NCBI GenBank assembly: GCA_012103295.1
Contig: WLXB01000013.1
Span: 1 to 45,291, forward strand
DNA: 45,291 bases
Direction: 5' to 3'
Source: Alphaproteobacteria bacterium
GTDB taxonomy: Bacteria > Pseudomonadota > Alphaproteobacteria > Rhodospirillales > Rhodospirillaceae
The position numbers and the translations under genes are program-made. Under the pieces are notes generated by a model that did not search any database, had not been told where the DNA came from, and saw nothing but the letters and a program-made list of their open reading frames with translations. Below are positions 34,621-44,665 of this stretch, in pieces; position 1 is the first letter of the stretch; the number at the start of each line of letters is the position of its first letter.

Positions 34621-36228
34621 GTGGGTAACACAGGTCACGTCGTCAGTTCATTTGGGCTCGACAAAAACGGCATCAATTCGTCTGGCACCGTCCACTGGAA
34701 TTTCGGCTCGGCCCAGTTGATTGAAACCGCGGTTCTACGCAACGAAGGCACCCTGTCTAAAGACGGAGCCCTGGTTTGCATCACCGGCCAACACACAGGC
34801 CGTTCTCCCAACGATAAATTTATCGTCAAGGACGCGGAGACAGAAACCACAGTCGATTGGGGGAAGGTCAATGTCCCCATGACCTCTGAGCACTTTGATG
34901 CTCTTCATGAAAAGATCCTTGCGCATATGTCTGCCAAGGATCTTTTTGTTCAAGATTGCTACGCCGGTGCCGACCCCGAAAATCGACTGCGTGTTCGCGT
35001 CGTCAATGAAAACGCCTGGCACAATTTGTTTGCGCGCAACATGTTCATTCAGCCGAAAGATGATGAGCTCGAATCCTTTGCGCCAGACTTCACTGTCTTG
35101 CAGGCGCCGTCCTGTCACGCAGATCCAGCGGCCCACGGCACCAACTCTGAAGTATTTGTGGTTGTTAATTTCTCTAAGAAGCTCGTCATTATCGGCGGCA
35201 CGATTTACGCCGGTGAAATCAAGAAATCTGTTTTTTCGATTCTCAATTACATCCTTCCCGGTCGCGGTGTTTTGCCGATGCACTGTTCCGCCAACATTGG
35301 TGATGATGGCAGCACGGCAATTTTCTTTGGCCTCTCAGGCACTGGAAAAACGACTCTGTCGGCAGATCAGTCACGCATTCTCATCGGTGATGATGAGCAT
35401 GGTTGGAGTGACAACGGTGTGTTTAACTTTGAGGGTGGCTGTTACGCCAAAGTGATCAACCTGTCGGAAGAAGCCGAGCCGGAAATTTACGAAACGACCC
35501 GGACGTTTGGAACGATTCTCGAAAACGTGGTGATGGACCCGGTCACCCGCGCCCTTGATCTTGATGACGGCTCATTGACTGAAAATACCCGGGCCTCTTA
35601 CCCAATCGATTTTATTCCCAACACCTCTGAGACCGGCTTCGGGCCTCAGCCAAAGAATATCATTATGCTGACCGCGGATGCCTTTGGCGTGCTGCCTCCC
35701 ATCTCAAAGCTCACACCAGAACAAGCGATGTATCACTTCCTGTCTGGCTATACCGCCAAGGTTGCCGGCACGGAAAAGGGTGTGAAGGAACCGCAAGCGG
35801 CGTTCTCAACCTGTTTCGGTGCGCCATTCATGCCGCGCCATCCAACGGCCTACGCCAAGTTGCTCGGTGAAAAGATGGAGAAAACCGGCGCGACGTGCTG
35901 GCTGGTCAATACCGGCTGGTCTGGCGGTGGTTACGGTGTTGGCAAGCGCATGCAGATTAAATACACCCGGGCGATGCTCAATGCGGCTCTCGATGGCACA
36001 CTCGATTCTGGCGACTTCAAGCCCGACCCTAATTTTGGTCTCTTGGTTCCGACCAAGTGCCCAGGTGTGCCCGACGACGTACTGCAGCCAAAATCGACGT
36101 GGCAAGATCAAGGCGCCTATGACACGGCGGCGCAGGATGTGGCTAAGCGCTTCGAGACCAACTTCAAGCAGTTCGAAGAGCACGTTGACGATCAGGTTAT
36201 GGCGACGGCGATTCGCGCGGCTGCTTAA
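34621..36228 (+). CDS. pckA: Phosphoenolpyruvate carboxykinase (ATP)
   Basis: PckA converts oxaloacetate and ATP to PEP, the entry to gluconeogenesis. The 535-residue protein carries the kinase loop GLSGTGKTT (K243) and the family segments CHADP and GWSDNGVFN, with a full-length C-terminus. The GTG at 34621 is chosen as start, with GGGGG 8 bases upstream; a TTG at 34606 would add five residues. Its stop codon overlaps the stop of the convergent TPR gene by three bases. Being beside chvI matches the rhizobial arrangement. Confidence 0.96.
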   Translation: MGNTGHVVSSFGLDKNGINSSGTVHWNFGSAQLIETAVLRNEGTLSKDGALVCITGQHTGRSPNDKFIVKDAETETTVDWGKVNVPMTSEHFDALHEKILAHMSAKDLFVQDCYAGADPENRLRVRVVNENAWHNLFARNMFIQPKDDELESFAPDFTVLQAPSCHADPAAHGTNSEVFVVVNFSKKLVIIGGTIYAGEIKKSVFSILNYILPGRGVLPMHCSANIGDDGSTAIFFGLSGTGKTTLSADQSRILIGDDEHGWSDNGVFNFEGGCYAKVINLSEEAEPEIYETTRTFGTILENVVMDPVTRALDLDDGSLTENTRASYPIDFIPNTSETGFGPQPKNIIMLTADAFGVLPPISKLTPEQAMYHFLSGYTAKVAGTEKGVKEPQAAFSTCFGAPFMPRHPTAYAKLLGEKMEKTGATCWLVNTGWSGGGYGVGKRMQIKYTRAMLNAALDGTLDSGDFKPDPNFGLLVPTKCPGVPDDVLQPKSTWQDQGAYDTAAQDVAKRFETNFKQFEEHVDDQVMATAIRAAA

Positions 36229-37769
36229 TTTGCGTGCGGTTTGCCCGCCGTCAGTCTCTGTAATTCCAGAGCGGCACCTTGATACTCGATCAAATCGCTC
36301 GACCCGGCGGCTACCGCTGCCGTGAAGCTGTTGAGAGCAAGGTCGTTATCTCCGGCTGCGAGCGCCAACTGCCCTAGAATGAACTGCACCTCGGTAAGGC
36401 GTGCCGCAGCTTGTTCAGGGTCCCGCGCGGCCTCTTGCAGCACAGTTTCAATCGTCACCTGACCTTCCAGCCCATCGACAAGCGCGCCGGGCCAAATGGT
36501 CGGGTCTATACCCTTGGTCATACGCGTAAGGCCGGATTCTGTATCAGAAAGCCCCGCCCGTTTAGCGGCAACGAATCGCCAGATGGAATCCGCTGGGCGC
36601 GGATTTGCGAGGGACTCTAAGTCTGCAACCGCGGTGTCAAAATCACCGGCCAACACGTGGGCCTGTCCGCGGCGTCGTTTAGCAAGGACTAGCGTTGGTT
36701 CGGACTCAAGCGCGACCGTTAAGTCCTCGATTGCATCTAAAGGACGGCCCATGGCCAAGCGTGCGAGTCCGCGATTTAGTCGGGTATCGGCATCAGTGGG
36801 GAAGCGCGCCAAGACATCATCAAAGTCTTGTTCTGCCGCTTCATACTTCTTTTGAGAAAAACGCGCGCTGCCCCGAAACAAGCTGACCCTTTGATTGCCT
36901 GGCGCCGCAGATAAAACGCCTGTGAAATCTGTTTCTGCGGCCGCCGCGTTCTCTGCAAATAGATGGGCGACGCCACGCGCCTCCAGCGCATCCATGTCGT
37001 CAGGGCGAGCGGCGAGGACGACGCTGTAATCGGCTATGGCGGCAGCGAAATCTTTGACTTGCCCGTGAGCGGCCGCGCGGATCATCCGCATATCCATGTT
37101 GTTGGGCGCTTGCTCTAACAATTTATCGAAGGTTTGAATGGCGGGTAACGGTTGCCCGGCTCGGAGTTGTGCCGTTCCCAACAAGCTCAGGCTTGCTCGA
37201 TCAGACTCATCAAGTGCGACGGCCTGTTGTAACTCGGCCGTGGCAGCGGCGGCGTCGCCCGCGCGCAAGAAGGTGCGTCCGCGCACACGAAAGGGGCCGG
37301 GGTCATTCGGGTTCAGTCGGCGCACCTCGCCGAGATCACCCATGGCTAAGTCTGTTTGTCCCAGGCTGAGTAAGATTTCAGCACGCAATAGGTAAGCGTC
37401 TGTTAGGCCCGGGTCGGCGCCGATGACCAAATCCAGATCGTCTAGGGCTTCGTCGGTGCGTCCTGTGAACGAAAGCAAACGGGCACGCGTTAAGCGCGCG
37501 GCGACATCGATTTCGCCAAGCTGCTCTGCCGCGTTGATATCGTCGAGTGCGCCATCTATATCGCGGTTTTGGCGTCGAATTTCTGAGCGCGCCAAATGCG
37601 CCCGCGCGCGCAGCGCATCGCTCAAACCGATATCGCTGATCGTTGAGGCACAGGCTGTGAGGCGTGTACCGGAGTCTGCGCCGCCGGCAAAGCAGTCCAT
37701 GGGCGCCGCATGGGCAGGGCTAAAATGTAGGGCGGCAATGAGTCCAACGATGAGGGAAGTGATCCGCAT
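36225..37769 (-). CDS. Periplasmic TPR-repeat protein
   Basis: This 514-residue protein starts with a signal peptide (residues 1-22, ending AHA before APMD), so it is exported. It is followed by about ten TPR units (for example [19 protein letters not shown] and [20 protein letters not shown]). A DCFAGG-type segment near the N-terminus has two cysteines (DCF and TACAS), which may form a disulfide. The function is unknown; such proteins scaffold envelope complexes. It begins 12 bases after polA in the same direction, and its stop overlaps that of pckA, so the two convergent transcripts must overlap. Confidence 0.88.
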   Translation of the reverse strand: MRITSLIVGLIAALHFSPAHAAPMDCFAGGADSGTRLTACASTISDIGLSDALRARAHLARSEIRRQNRDIDGALDDINAAEQLGEIDVAARLTRARLLSFTGRTDEALDDLDLVIGADPGLTDAYLLRAEILLSLGQTDLAMGDLGEVRRLNPNDPGPFRVRGRTFLRAGDAAAATAELQQAVALDESDRASLSLLGTAQLRAGQPLPAIQTFDKLLEQAPNNMDMRMIRAAAHGQVKDFAAAIADYSVVLAARPDDMDALEARGVAHLFAENAAAAETDFTGVLSAAPGNQRVSLFRGSARFSQKKYEAAEQDFDDVLARFPTDADTRLNRGLARLAMGRPLDAIEDLTVALESEPTLVLAKRRRGQAHVLAGDFDTAVADLESLANPRPADSIWRFVAAKRAGLSDTESGLTRMTKGIDPTIWPGALVDGLEGQVTIETVLQEAARDPEQAAARLTEVQFILGQLALAAGDNDLALNSFTAAVAAGSSDLIEYQGAALELQRLTAGKPHAN

Positions 37770-37781
37770 TGTTGTGAATAG

Positions 37782-40583
37782 CTAGTGCGCTTCAGCCCAG
37801 TTGGCGCCGGTGCCTGCGTCGACCACGAGCGGCACATCCAGATGGGCTGCGCCTTCCATAATTTTTTTGACCACCGCTTTGGTGTCCTCGATTTCTTTGT
37901 CGGGTACTTCAAAGATTAATTCATCGTGGACTTGCAGCAGCATGGTCGCGCTCAGGCCCTCCTCGGCCAATGCGGCGGGCAGACGAATCATGGCGCGCTT
38001 GATGATGTCGGCAGCGCCACCTTGAATCGGGGCGTTGATCGCTGCTCGTTCTGAGAAGCCGCGGACATTGGGGTTGCGATCGCCAATGCCTGGTGTCTGA
38101 CAGCGCCGCCCGAACATGGTCGTGACATAACCCTGTTTTTTAGCCAGAGCCTTGGTCTCGTCCATGTAGGTTTTGATTTCTGGGAACTGATCAAAATAGG
38201 CATCAATAAAGTCTTTGGCTTCACCGCGTGGGATCGACAGTTGCCGGGCCAGGCCGAAGGCCGAGATGCCGTAGATGATGCCAAAGTTAATCGCCTTGGC
38301 TTGCCGGCGAATCATCGGGTCCATACCTTCGATCGGCACGCCAAACATCTTCGACGCGGTTGCGGCGTGAATGTCTTCCCCGTTTTTGAATGCGTCCTTC
38401 AGGGCTTTGATGTCTGCGACGTGGGCGACGAGACGGAGTTCGATCTGGCTGTAGTCCGCTGAAACCAGAGACATGCCCTTTTCCGCGATAAAGGCGGTGC
38501 GAATCTTTCGGCCTTCTTCGGTGCGGATGGGAATGTTTTGCAGGTTGGGATCGTTTGAGCTCAGCCGTCCGGTCGATGCCACGGTTTGCGAGTAAGACGT
38601 ATGCACCCGACCCGTGTCTGGGTTGATCTGATTTTGTAGAGCATCGGTATAGGTGCTTTTCAATTTTGTGACTTGCCGCCAGTCCAGGACCTTCACAGGT
38701 AAATCGTGCCCTTGTGCGGCGAGGTCTTCGAGCACGTCAGCGCCAGTTGCCCAGGCGCCGGACTTGCCTGTTTTTTTACCGCCTTCAATCGCCATTTCGT
38801 CAAATAGAATCTCACCGAGCTGTTTCGGTGAGCCGACGTTGAATTCTCGCCCGGCCAGTTTATGTATCTCAGTTTCTAAATTGGCTGCGCGGGCCGCAAA
38901 ATCTTTACTCATGGCTTTGAGAACGCCTGCGTCCGTCTTGATACCCGCCGTTTCCATATCGACAAGTACGGGAATAAGAGCGCGGTCGAGACGTTCGTAT
39001 ACTGTCGTTAGCCGATCTTCGACGAGGCGCGGTTTTAACATTTGTTGCAGGCGAAGAGTGATGTCGGCGTCTTCCGCCGCATAATCTGTCGCGGTTTCTA
39101 ACGGCACCTGATTGAAGGTGATTTGGTTTTTGCCCTTGCCGCAAACATCGGAGAACTTAATCGTCGTGTGGCCCAAATGTAGATTGGCCAGCTCGTCCAT
39201 GCCGTGCCCGTGCGCAGATCCGTCCAGGACATAAGACAACACCATGGTGTCATCCACGGGTGTAACGCCGACCCCGTAACGGCGCAGAACGTGCATGTCG
39301 TATTTGATGTTCTGTCCGACCTTAAGAACGCCTGGGCTTTCCAAGAGTGGTTTGAGTTTGGCAATGGCCTTCTTGAGCGGAATTTGTTTCGGTGCCTCTT
39401 TGGTGGCGTCGCCTGGCTCGCCCAGGTCAAACGTCCCCTGATCTCCGCTGCCCGTATGACCCAGCGGTATATAGCACCCGCTTCCGGGCTCGACCGAAAT
39501 CGATACGCCCACCAGGTTCGAGCGAAACGCGTCGAGGGCGTCAGTCTCGGTGTCGACAGCGATGACACCTGCTTTGAAGGCGCGCGCGATCCATTGGTCT
39601 AAGACTTTTATGTCTTGAACCAATTCGTACTCGGCCTCTTTGACGGTCGCGGCCTGCACCGCTGGGCTGGGCACAGCATCGTCTCCGCCTAAATCAGCTC
39701 CAAGTTCGGTTGCAACTTTTGTTGCTAAACTTCTGAAGCCTTGATCCTTGAGCCAGGTTAACAGAATGCTTGGCTCCGGCGCTTGCCACCCGAAGTCGTC
39801 TAGAGTTGTCGTGACCGGGACGTCGTCTTTCAATGTCACAAGCTCTTTCGAGATGCGTGCGAGGTCTGCGAATTCAATTAAGTTTTCGCGGCGCTTGTTC
39901 TGCTTAATTTCGCTAGCGCGCTCGAGGATGGATTCGAGATCGCCATACTCGTTGAGCAACAGCGCCGCGGTTTTGACGCCAATGCCTGGAACACCCGGAA
40001 CATTGTCCGCGGAGTCACCGGCGAGGGCTTGAACATCGATCACTTTCTCCGGCGCGACACCGAACTTTTCCATTACTTGATCAGGGCCGATGATGCGTTG
40101 CTTCATCGGGTCGAGCATCTCAACTCCGTCGCCGACCAGTTGCATCAGGTCTTTGTCTGCCGATACGACGGTGACTTTTAGGCCTTCCTCTTTGCCCAAG
40201 CGGGCGTAGGTGGCAATCAGGTCGTCCGCCTCAAACCCTTTCATGTCGATGCAGGCGACGTTAAAGGCGCGGGTTGCGTCGCGAATTAAATCGAATTGGG
40301 GAAGAAGGTCTTCGGGCGTTTCGTCGCGGTTGGCTTTGTATTCCGGGTAAATCTCATTGCGGAACGTGACTCGTCCTGCGTCGAAGATGACGGCGATCAG
40401 TTCCGTCTCATTTTTGTCTAACAGGTCGTCCATCAGCTTCATCAGCATGTTGGAGAACCCGTAGACAGCGTTGACCGGGACACCGTCGGAGCGGGTCATC
40501 GGTGGTAGCGCATGATAGGCGCGAAAAATATAGCCAGAGCCGTCGACCAGAATCAGCCGGTCGGCCTTAGGGGGCATAGTCAT
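37782..40583 (-). CDS. polA: DNA polymerase I
   Basis: This is a full-length, 933-residue Pol I for Okazaki-fragment processing and repair. The N-terminal 5' nuclease (about 1-290) has the VDGSGYIFRAYHA and DSADNVPGVPGIG motifs. The 3'-5' proofreading domain is intact: Exo I VDTETDAL, Exo II NIKYDMHVL and Exo III YAAEDADITLRL. The polymerase domain has D710 (ADYSQIELR) and D887 (QVHDE) as metal ligands, and the O helix RRQAKAINFGIIYG with K763, F767 and Y771. The start ATG at 40583 lies 6 bases after the zinc-finger gene, so the two are coupled. Confidence 0.98.
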   Translation of the reverse strand: MTMPPKADRLILVDGSGYIFRAYHALPPMTRSDGVPVNAVYGFSNMLMKLMDDLLDKNETELIAVIFDAGRVTFRNEIYPEYKANRDETPEDLLPQFDLIRDATRAFNVACIDMKGFEADDLIATYARLGKEEGLKVTVVSADKDLMQLVGDGVEMLDPMKQRIIGPDQVMEKFGVAPEKVIDVQALAGDSADNVPGVPGIGVKTAALLLNEYGDLESILERASEIKQNKRRENLIEFADLARISKELVTLKDDVPVTTTLDDFGWQAPEPSILLTWLKDQGFRSLATKVATELGADLGGDDAVPSPAVQAATVKEAEYELVQDIKVLDQWIARAFKAGVIAVDTETDALDAFRSNLVGVSISVEPGSGCYIPLGHTGSGDQGTFDLGEPGDATKEAPKQIPLKKAIAKLKPLLESPGVLKVGQNIKYDMHVLRRYGVGVTPVDDTMVLSYVLDGSAHGHGMDELANLHLGHTTIKFSDVCGKGKNQITFNQVPLETATDYAAEDADITLRLQQMLKPRLVEDRLTTVYERLDRALIPVLVDMETAGIKTDAGVLKAMSKDFAARAANLETEIHKLAGREFNVGSPKQLGEILFDEMAIEGGKKTGKSGAWATGADVLEDLAAQGHDLPVKVLDWRQVTKLKSTYTDALQNQINPDTGRVHTSYSQTVASTGRLSSNDPNLQNIPIRTEEGRKIRTAFIAEKGMSLVSADYSQIELRLVAHVADIKALKDAFKNGEDIHAATASKMFGVPIEGMDPMIRRQAKAINFGIIYGISAFGLARQLSIPRGEAKDFIDAYFDQFPEIKTYMDETKALAKKQGYVTTMFGRRCQTPGIGDRNPNVRGFSERAAINAPIQGGAADIIKRAMIRLPAALAEEGLSATMLLQVHDELIFEVPDKEIEDTKAVVKKIMEGAAHLDVPLVVDAGTGANWAEAH

Positions 40584-40589
40584 TCGGGT

Positions 40590-40772
40590 TTACTCAGAGG
40601 CGGCGTTTGGCGCCGATTTCAGAACGAACTGCTTGCCGCAGTAGGGGCAATCCAAGTGGCCGACATCCGGTTTGATATTGAGATAGACCCGAGGATGGCC
40701 CAGCGCGCCGCCACCGCCGTCGCAGTCCACATCTGTGCGCTCTACTTCGACTGATTCAACTGGGTCTGCCAT
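40590..40772 (-). CDS. zf-CHCC zinc-finger protein (NDUFS6-like)
   Basis: This small protein of 60 residues has the four zinc ligands C17, H26, C42 and C45 in the pattern C-x8-H-x15-C-x2-C, with the GALGHPRVYLN signature of the zf-CHCC family. The same domain is found in the mitochondrial complex I subunit NDUFS6, and bacterial forms are small free-standing proteins. The frame is open to 40841, but the ATG at 40772 gives the usual length; an ATG at 40781 is an alternative. It is upstream of and close to polA. Confidence 0.85.
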   Translation of the reverse strand: MADPVESVEVERTDVDCDGGGGALGHPRVYLNIKPDVGHLDCPYCGKQFVLKSAPNAASE

Positions 40773-40952
40773 AGGTCTCATCCGCTTATGCTGTGTGGAT
40801 TTCTCAGCTCTTTCTATGGCCCGCCCGTCCGTCTGAGGCAACCCTATTTGAACCCTGCTTGGGCGCGCCCGTTGACCGATAACCGGCCCTGGTGATACCC
40901 AACCGCGTACATCGACGATTTCGTCACTCTCGCCAAGATTGTCCCGTTTCCT

Positions 40953-41945
40953 ATGCCAGATACTGCTTTCACCTCTGAATCCTCGGTCTCCGCTGCCGAT
41001 TTACCTGATCTCGCCGTCTCCATTTCTGGCTTATCGAAAGTGTATGGCGGTCAGAATGGTCGACCTAAAACAGAGGCGCTAACCAACGTGGATTTGGCGG
41101 TGCCGCGTGGCGCATTCTTCGGACTGCTTGGGCCGAACGGTGCGGGCAAGTCGACGATGATCAACATCATGGCCGGGTTGGTCAACAAAACATCCGGTGC
41201 GGTGCGGCTGTGGGATTTCGATATCGACGAACAAGAACGTCGCGCCCGCTGCGCCATCGGTATCGTTCCTCAAGAACTCAATCTTGATCCGTTTTTCTCA
41301 CCGCGTGAGACGCTCGAGGTGCAGGCGGGATTGTACGGCGTGCCGAAGGCGGAACGCCGCACTGACGAGATTTTGGAGTCTGTTGGTCTCAGTGATAAGG
41401 CCGATTCATATTCGCGGACGTTGTCAGGCGGTATGCGCCGCCGTCTGTTGATTGCGAAAGCGATGGTCCACAGTCCACCAATCTTGGTGCTCGATGAGCC
41501 AACCGCCGGTGTCGATGTTGAGTTGCGCAAAACCCTGTGGAAATCGATCCGGGAAATGAATGCCCGCGGCACGACCATTCTTCTAACCACGCACTATCTC
41601 GAAGAAGCGGAAGAATTGTGTGATCAGATTGCGATCATAAACCACGGCAAGGTTGTTGCTTGTGACACGACAGACGCACTGCTCAAACAGTTGGACAACA
41701 AGACCGTCGTTCTTCTGTTGTCTGAAAATTTGACGGCGATTCCTGAGGCGATGCAGCGCTTTGAGCCCCGCCAGCCGACGCCGAACCAGCTTGAAATCAC
41801 CTACCGGCCATCGTCGACGGCTATGCTCGATATTTTACAGACGGCGCAAGACATCAAGCTGCCTATCGCTGACATCGTCACGGAAGAAGTCGACCTGGAA
41901 GACATCTTCTTGCAGTTGACCCGCACTACACCAGAGGTGCCGTGA
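40953..41945 (+). CDS. ABC transporter ATP-binding protein, drug/lipid exporter type
   Basis: This 330-residue ATPase has Walker A GPNGAGKST, Q-loop VPQELN, signature LSGGMRRR, Walker B ILVLDEPTAGVD and the switch histidine in TTHYLEEAE. The C-terminal extension after about residue 235 resembles the family of ABC-2 type exporters (DrrA/CcmA/YadG-like). No permease gene is next to it, which is unusual; the next gene is a lipoprotein hydrolase whose start overlaps its stop (GTGA). No clear ribosome site precedes the ATG; a TTGACC (40872-40877) lies about 75 bases upstream without a good -10. Confidence 0.9.
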   Translation: MPDTAFTSESSVSAADLPDLAVSISGLSKVYGGQNGRPKTEALTNVDLAVPRGAFFGLLGPNGAGKSTMINIMAGLVNKTSGAVRLWDFDIDEQERRARCAIGIVPQELNLDPFFSPRETLEVQAGLYGVPKAERRTDEILESVGLSDKADSYSRTLSGGMRRRLLIAKAMVHSPPILVLDEPTAGVDVELRKTLWKSIREMNARGTTILLTTHYLEEAEELCDQIAIINHGKVVACDTTDALLKQLDNKTVVLLLSENLTAIPEAMQRFEPRQPTPNQLEITYRPSSTAMLDILQTAQDIKLPIADIVTEEVDLEDIFLQLTRTTPEVP

Positions 41946-42946
41946 GGGCTGCGCTTGCCGCACTTGCTTTGGCCACGTTGGCTGCCTGTGCGTCGCGAGT
42001 GGCACCGACTGGTTCTTTGTCTGTAAACCCTTCGATCACAGAAACCGCATTCCTGACCGCCGACGGGCTGTCTTTACCTTTACGCCATTGGCTGCCTGAC
42101 TCAGATCTTGCCGGTGTCGTGTTAGCCGTTCACGGATTTAACGATTACAGCAAGTCCTTTGACGTCGTTCCAGGTGCTCCTGGTGTTGGCCCAGTTCTGG
42201 CGGCTAAAGGCTTCGCAGTTTATGCCTATGATCAGCGCGGCTTTGGTGCGTCGCCCCATGCGGGCTTGTGGCCAGGCGAAGATCAAATCACTTCTGACTT
42301 TGCAGACCTCGCTCGCGTTCTGGATCGCCGGCATCCTGATGTACCGCTGTACGCCCTAGGTGTCAGCATGGGCGGAGCCGTTATGATTACAGCTATGGCG
42401 GCGGACAATCCCCCACCGGTTGACGCTGCCGTTCTGGTTGCTCCGGCCGTGTGGTCGAGGAGCACGATGCCATTTTTGTACCGCGTCGCGTTATGGCTGG
42501 GTGCGCGTACGATGCCTGGAGCTAAGCCGACGGGTCGTGGTCTTGGGCGCCGCGCCAGCGACAATATCGAGATGCTTCGCGATGCTGCACGTGACCCGCT
42601 GTTCATTAAAGAGACGCGCATCGACAGCATTTATGGCCTGTCCAATTTGATGGATCGCGCTCAGTCGCAGATTGGGAAGATGCCGGTACCGACCCTCTAT
42701 GTATATGGGGCCCGAGACGAGATTATCCCCAGAGGCGCGACTGAAAAGGCGCTCGAGCGGTTTCTCAATAATAGTGCAGATCGTCGTCTCGGTTTCTACG
42801 ACACTGGTTGGCATATGATGCTGCGCGATCTCCAGGCCGAAACTGTGCTGGACGATATCGCGAGCTTTCTCGGTGACGCCACGCAACCGTTGCCTTCGGG
42901 TGCGGAAACCGACGCTCTAATACGCTTGAAAACCGCCAAAAAGTAG
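41942..42946 (+). CDS. Lipoprotein alpha/beta hydrolase, monoacylglycerol-lipase-like
   Basis: This 334-residue protein has a lipoprotein signal with lipobox LAAC (C16), so it is expected to be anchored in the periplasm. The serine hydrolase triad is S142 (GVSMGG), D259 (YGARDE) and H291 (GWHMML), and the oxyanion region is AVHGFNDYS. It fits the serine aminopeptidase S33 / lysophospholipase group. Translational coupling to an ABC ATPase of exporter type suggests a joint role in lipid or toxic-compound handling, which is inference. Start GTG at 41942 overlaps the ATPase stop; AGAGG is the ribosome site. Confidence 0.88.
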   Translation: MRAALAALALATLAACASRVAPTGSLSVNPSITETAFLTADGLSLPLRHWLPDSDLAGVVLAVHGFNDYSKSFDVVPGAPGVGPVLAAKGFAVYAYDQRGFGASPHAGLWPGEDQITSDFADLARVLDRRHPDVPLYALGVSMGGAVMITAMAADNPPPVDAAVLVAPAVWSRSTMPFLYRVALWLGARTMPGAKPTGRGLGRRASDNIEMLRDAARDPLFIKETRIDSIYGLSNLMDRAQSQIGKMPVPTLYVYGARDEIIPRGATEKALERFLNNSADRRLGFYDTGWHMMLRDLQAETVLDDIASFLGDATQPLPSGAETDALIRLKTAKK

Positions 42947-43010
42947 CTGATTTCCGCCTTATCCGTGATAGACACCGCCAAGGGCTTTGTCTATTGTCCC
43001 GGCCTTCTGC

Positions 43011-43087
43011 GCGCCCGTAGCTCAGCTGGATAGAGTACCAGATTCCGAATCTGGGGGTCACAGGTTCGAATCCTGTCGGGCGCGCCA
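43011..43087 (+). tRNA. tRNA-Arg (anticodon CCG)
   Basis: A complete 77-base tRNA folds with a 7-bp acceptor stem (GCGCCCG/CGGGCGC), D stem, anticodon stem CCAGA/TCTGG with loop TTCCGAA, and T arm ACAGG-TTCGAAT-CCTGT. The anticodon CCG is at 43045-43047, so it reads CGG arginine codons. The discriminator base is G and the CCA end is encoded. It lies 64 bases after the hydrolase gene. No clear promoter or terminator was seen. Confidence 0.97.
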
Positions 43088-43112
43088 TTTCCCCAAAAAT
43101 TAGTCGTTCTTG

Positions 43113-43697
43113 CTAGGCCTGTGTTTTGGACCGATTGCGCCGTCTCATGATCGTTCCTATCAAAGCCGATGCGATCAGAAAACCCATCGTTGCCCATAAC
43201 ACGCCCATGGCTTGCAATTTAGCGCCATGAACAATTGCCGTCGCGGCGGCAAGCTCGGCAGGTTCCGTTGGTGGCGATGTAATTAAAATGTGGAAGCCAA
43301 CGTTCTCAATGAGATCAATGAGTGTCGGCACGAAGGGGAGAAGAACAAGGCCACGGTTGCCCGCGGTGACGAGCCATGCAAATCCACTTAGTCCGATCAG
43401 TTGGGCATACAAGAGGGATGAGAAAAGCCCGCTGGACACCGGAAAGAAGACATCAACAATGGTGAATATAAGATACGCTTCTCGCGCTTCTGCATTGTAG
43501 CGATCAAGCCCTGCTAATATGTCCTCCGCGCTCAGCGGAAAGGTGATGTCGAAAGGGTCCAACCCTCCGGTGGCGGCGACAATTGGCGGTATAAGAACGT
43601 TGGTGATAACAGCGATAAGAATGGCTGTCAGTACGAAGGCGGCGAATACAGTCCGCCAAGTTGCAACCTGCATGATCCAACTGGAAATTCGATACAT
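43113..43697 (-). CDS. Uncharacterised polytopic membrane protein
   Basis: The 194-residue protein has about four hydrophobic segments (near residues 15-40, 75-110, 115-140 and 155-180) and a basic C-terminus RRRNRSK. I do not recognise a family. The ATG at 43697 is chosen over a GTG three codons earlier because AGGTGA, which overlaps the stop of the upstream gene, gives a good ribosome site. It is tightly coupled to the phosphoesterase gene. G/C content looks lower than that of the core genes. Confidence 0.7.
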   Translation of the reverse strand: MYRISSWIMQVATWRTVFAAFVLTAILIAVITNVLIPPIVAATGGLDPFDITFPLSAEDILAGLDRYNAEAREAYLIFTIVDVFFPVSSGLFSSLLYAQLIGLSGFAWLVTAGNRGLVLLPFVPTLIDLIENVGFHILITSPPTEPAELAAATAIVHGAKLQAMGVLWATMGFLIASALIGTIMRRRNRSKTQA

Positions 43698-43706
43698 TGT
43701 TGTCAC

Positions 43707-44573
43707 CTATTGATTGAGCGGAAGCGTGAAAAATTTGCTGTCGCGGATCGCTAGAATCAGTCCGTCGTCTACGCCAAGTCCCTGTGAAATGAACGTTACA
43801 TTTTGGTAGACCCGGCACTCTATGGCCGGGCGGTTGCCAAAGGCTCCAGTATCGCCGCTGATTACGAAAATCTTTTCGTATGCGGTTTTCAATCGAGCAA
43901 TGAGGGCGAGGTTATCAGGCAAGGGGTCTGGAATTCCGTCTAACGAATTGGCTATTTCTGTCGGGCTCGGCCGCATAATACTGTGGGCCAGAATGATCAA
44001 CGTATCTGTGGTTCCGGCCTTATTTTTGGCCAGCTCTATAGCGTCTGGTGTAATTGCCCAGGGATGCTCAATTGTATCGATCAGGAGAAAGTTGGCACCG
44101 TCTTTCGACATCAATGCCGGGTACGTCATCCCGAAGGATTGCATAAAGATACTGTGATCAGCATTGGGACTAAAGCCCGTGTCATGATTCCCGGGGACCG
44201 CGTAGATATTACCGCCATATCCGGACATTTCTTGTTTGAGGTCGGCGAACCATTCGAGGCGCGGGCTTGGTAATATGTCGCCGGTGAAATAGATGTCACC
44301 AAACTGAATCGAATGCGCTTGAAGAAAGTCAGTCAAAGATCTGTCAACTTTTCCTTGTTGCGCATTGCGCGGATTGCCATAGGCGTGACCAATGATCAGT
44401 GACGTATCGGTTGCATCGATATTCTTCAGGCTTGCGATCTCGATCTGCGGGAGCGTGCAGTTTTCAAAAGCAGCTGACGAAGCCGCATCTTTCGGCTGTC
44501 CGCTTCCGATCGCAAAAATTGCGGCCGTGGTGCTTGCAGCTAGGAGAACAATAAGAACGAACACTTTTCGCAT
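43707..44573 (-). CDS. Calcineurin-like metallophosphoesterase, exported
   Basis: The 288-residue protein has an N-terminal hydrophobic signal or anchor (residues 4-23). Metallophosphoesterase motifs are present but altered. The first motif, normally D-x-H, reads IGHAYGN (H63). The second is FTGDILP (D99), the third PGNHD (129-131) is exact, the fourth is ILAHS (H197), and the last, normally GHxH, reads ISGDTGAFG. Metal binding may therefore be changed. The substrate is unknown; periplasmic location is likely. It is co-transcribed with the membrane protein downstream. A sample at 43861-43920 has 26 G/C in 60. Confidence 0.75.
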   Translation of the reverse strand: MRKVFVLIVLLAASTTAAIFAIGSGQPKDAASSAAFENCTLPQIEIASLKNIDATDTSLIIGHAYGNPRNAQQGKVDRSLTDFLQAHSIQFGDIYFTGDILPSPRLEWFADLKQEMSGYGGNIYAVPGNHDTGFSPNADHSIFMQSFGMTYPALMSKDGANFLLIDTIEHPWAITPDAIELAKNKAGTTDTLIILAHSIMRPSPTEIANSLDGIPDPLPDNLALIARLKTAYEKIFVISGDTGAFGNRPAIECRVYQNVTFISQGLGVDDGLILAIRDSKFFTLPLNQ

Positions 44574-44665
44574 ATCGGCTTACTTTGGTTTCTCGGTGGT
44601 TGCTGGAGGTCGTGCAACATTTTGACGGCCCTCTCTAAACAATAAGGACAGGCAACCGATTAGAT

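Noticed and set aside
34735-35283. A 182-residue frame on the minus strand opposite pckA
   Set aside because: Antisense to a fully conserved pckA region; no recognisable domain.
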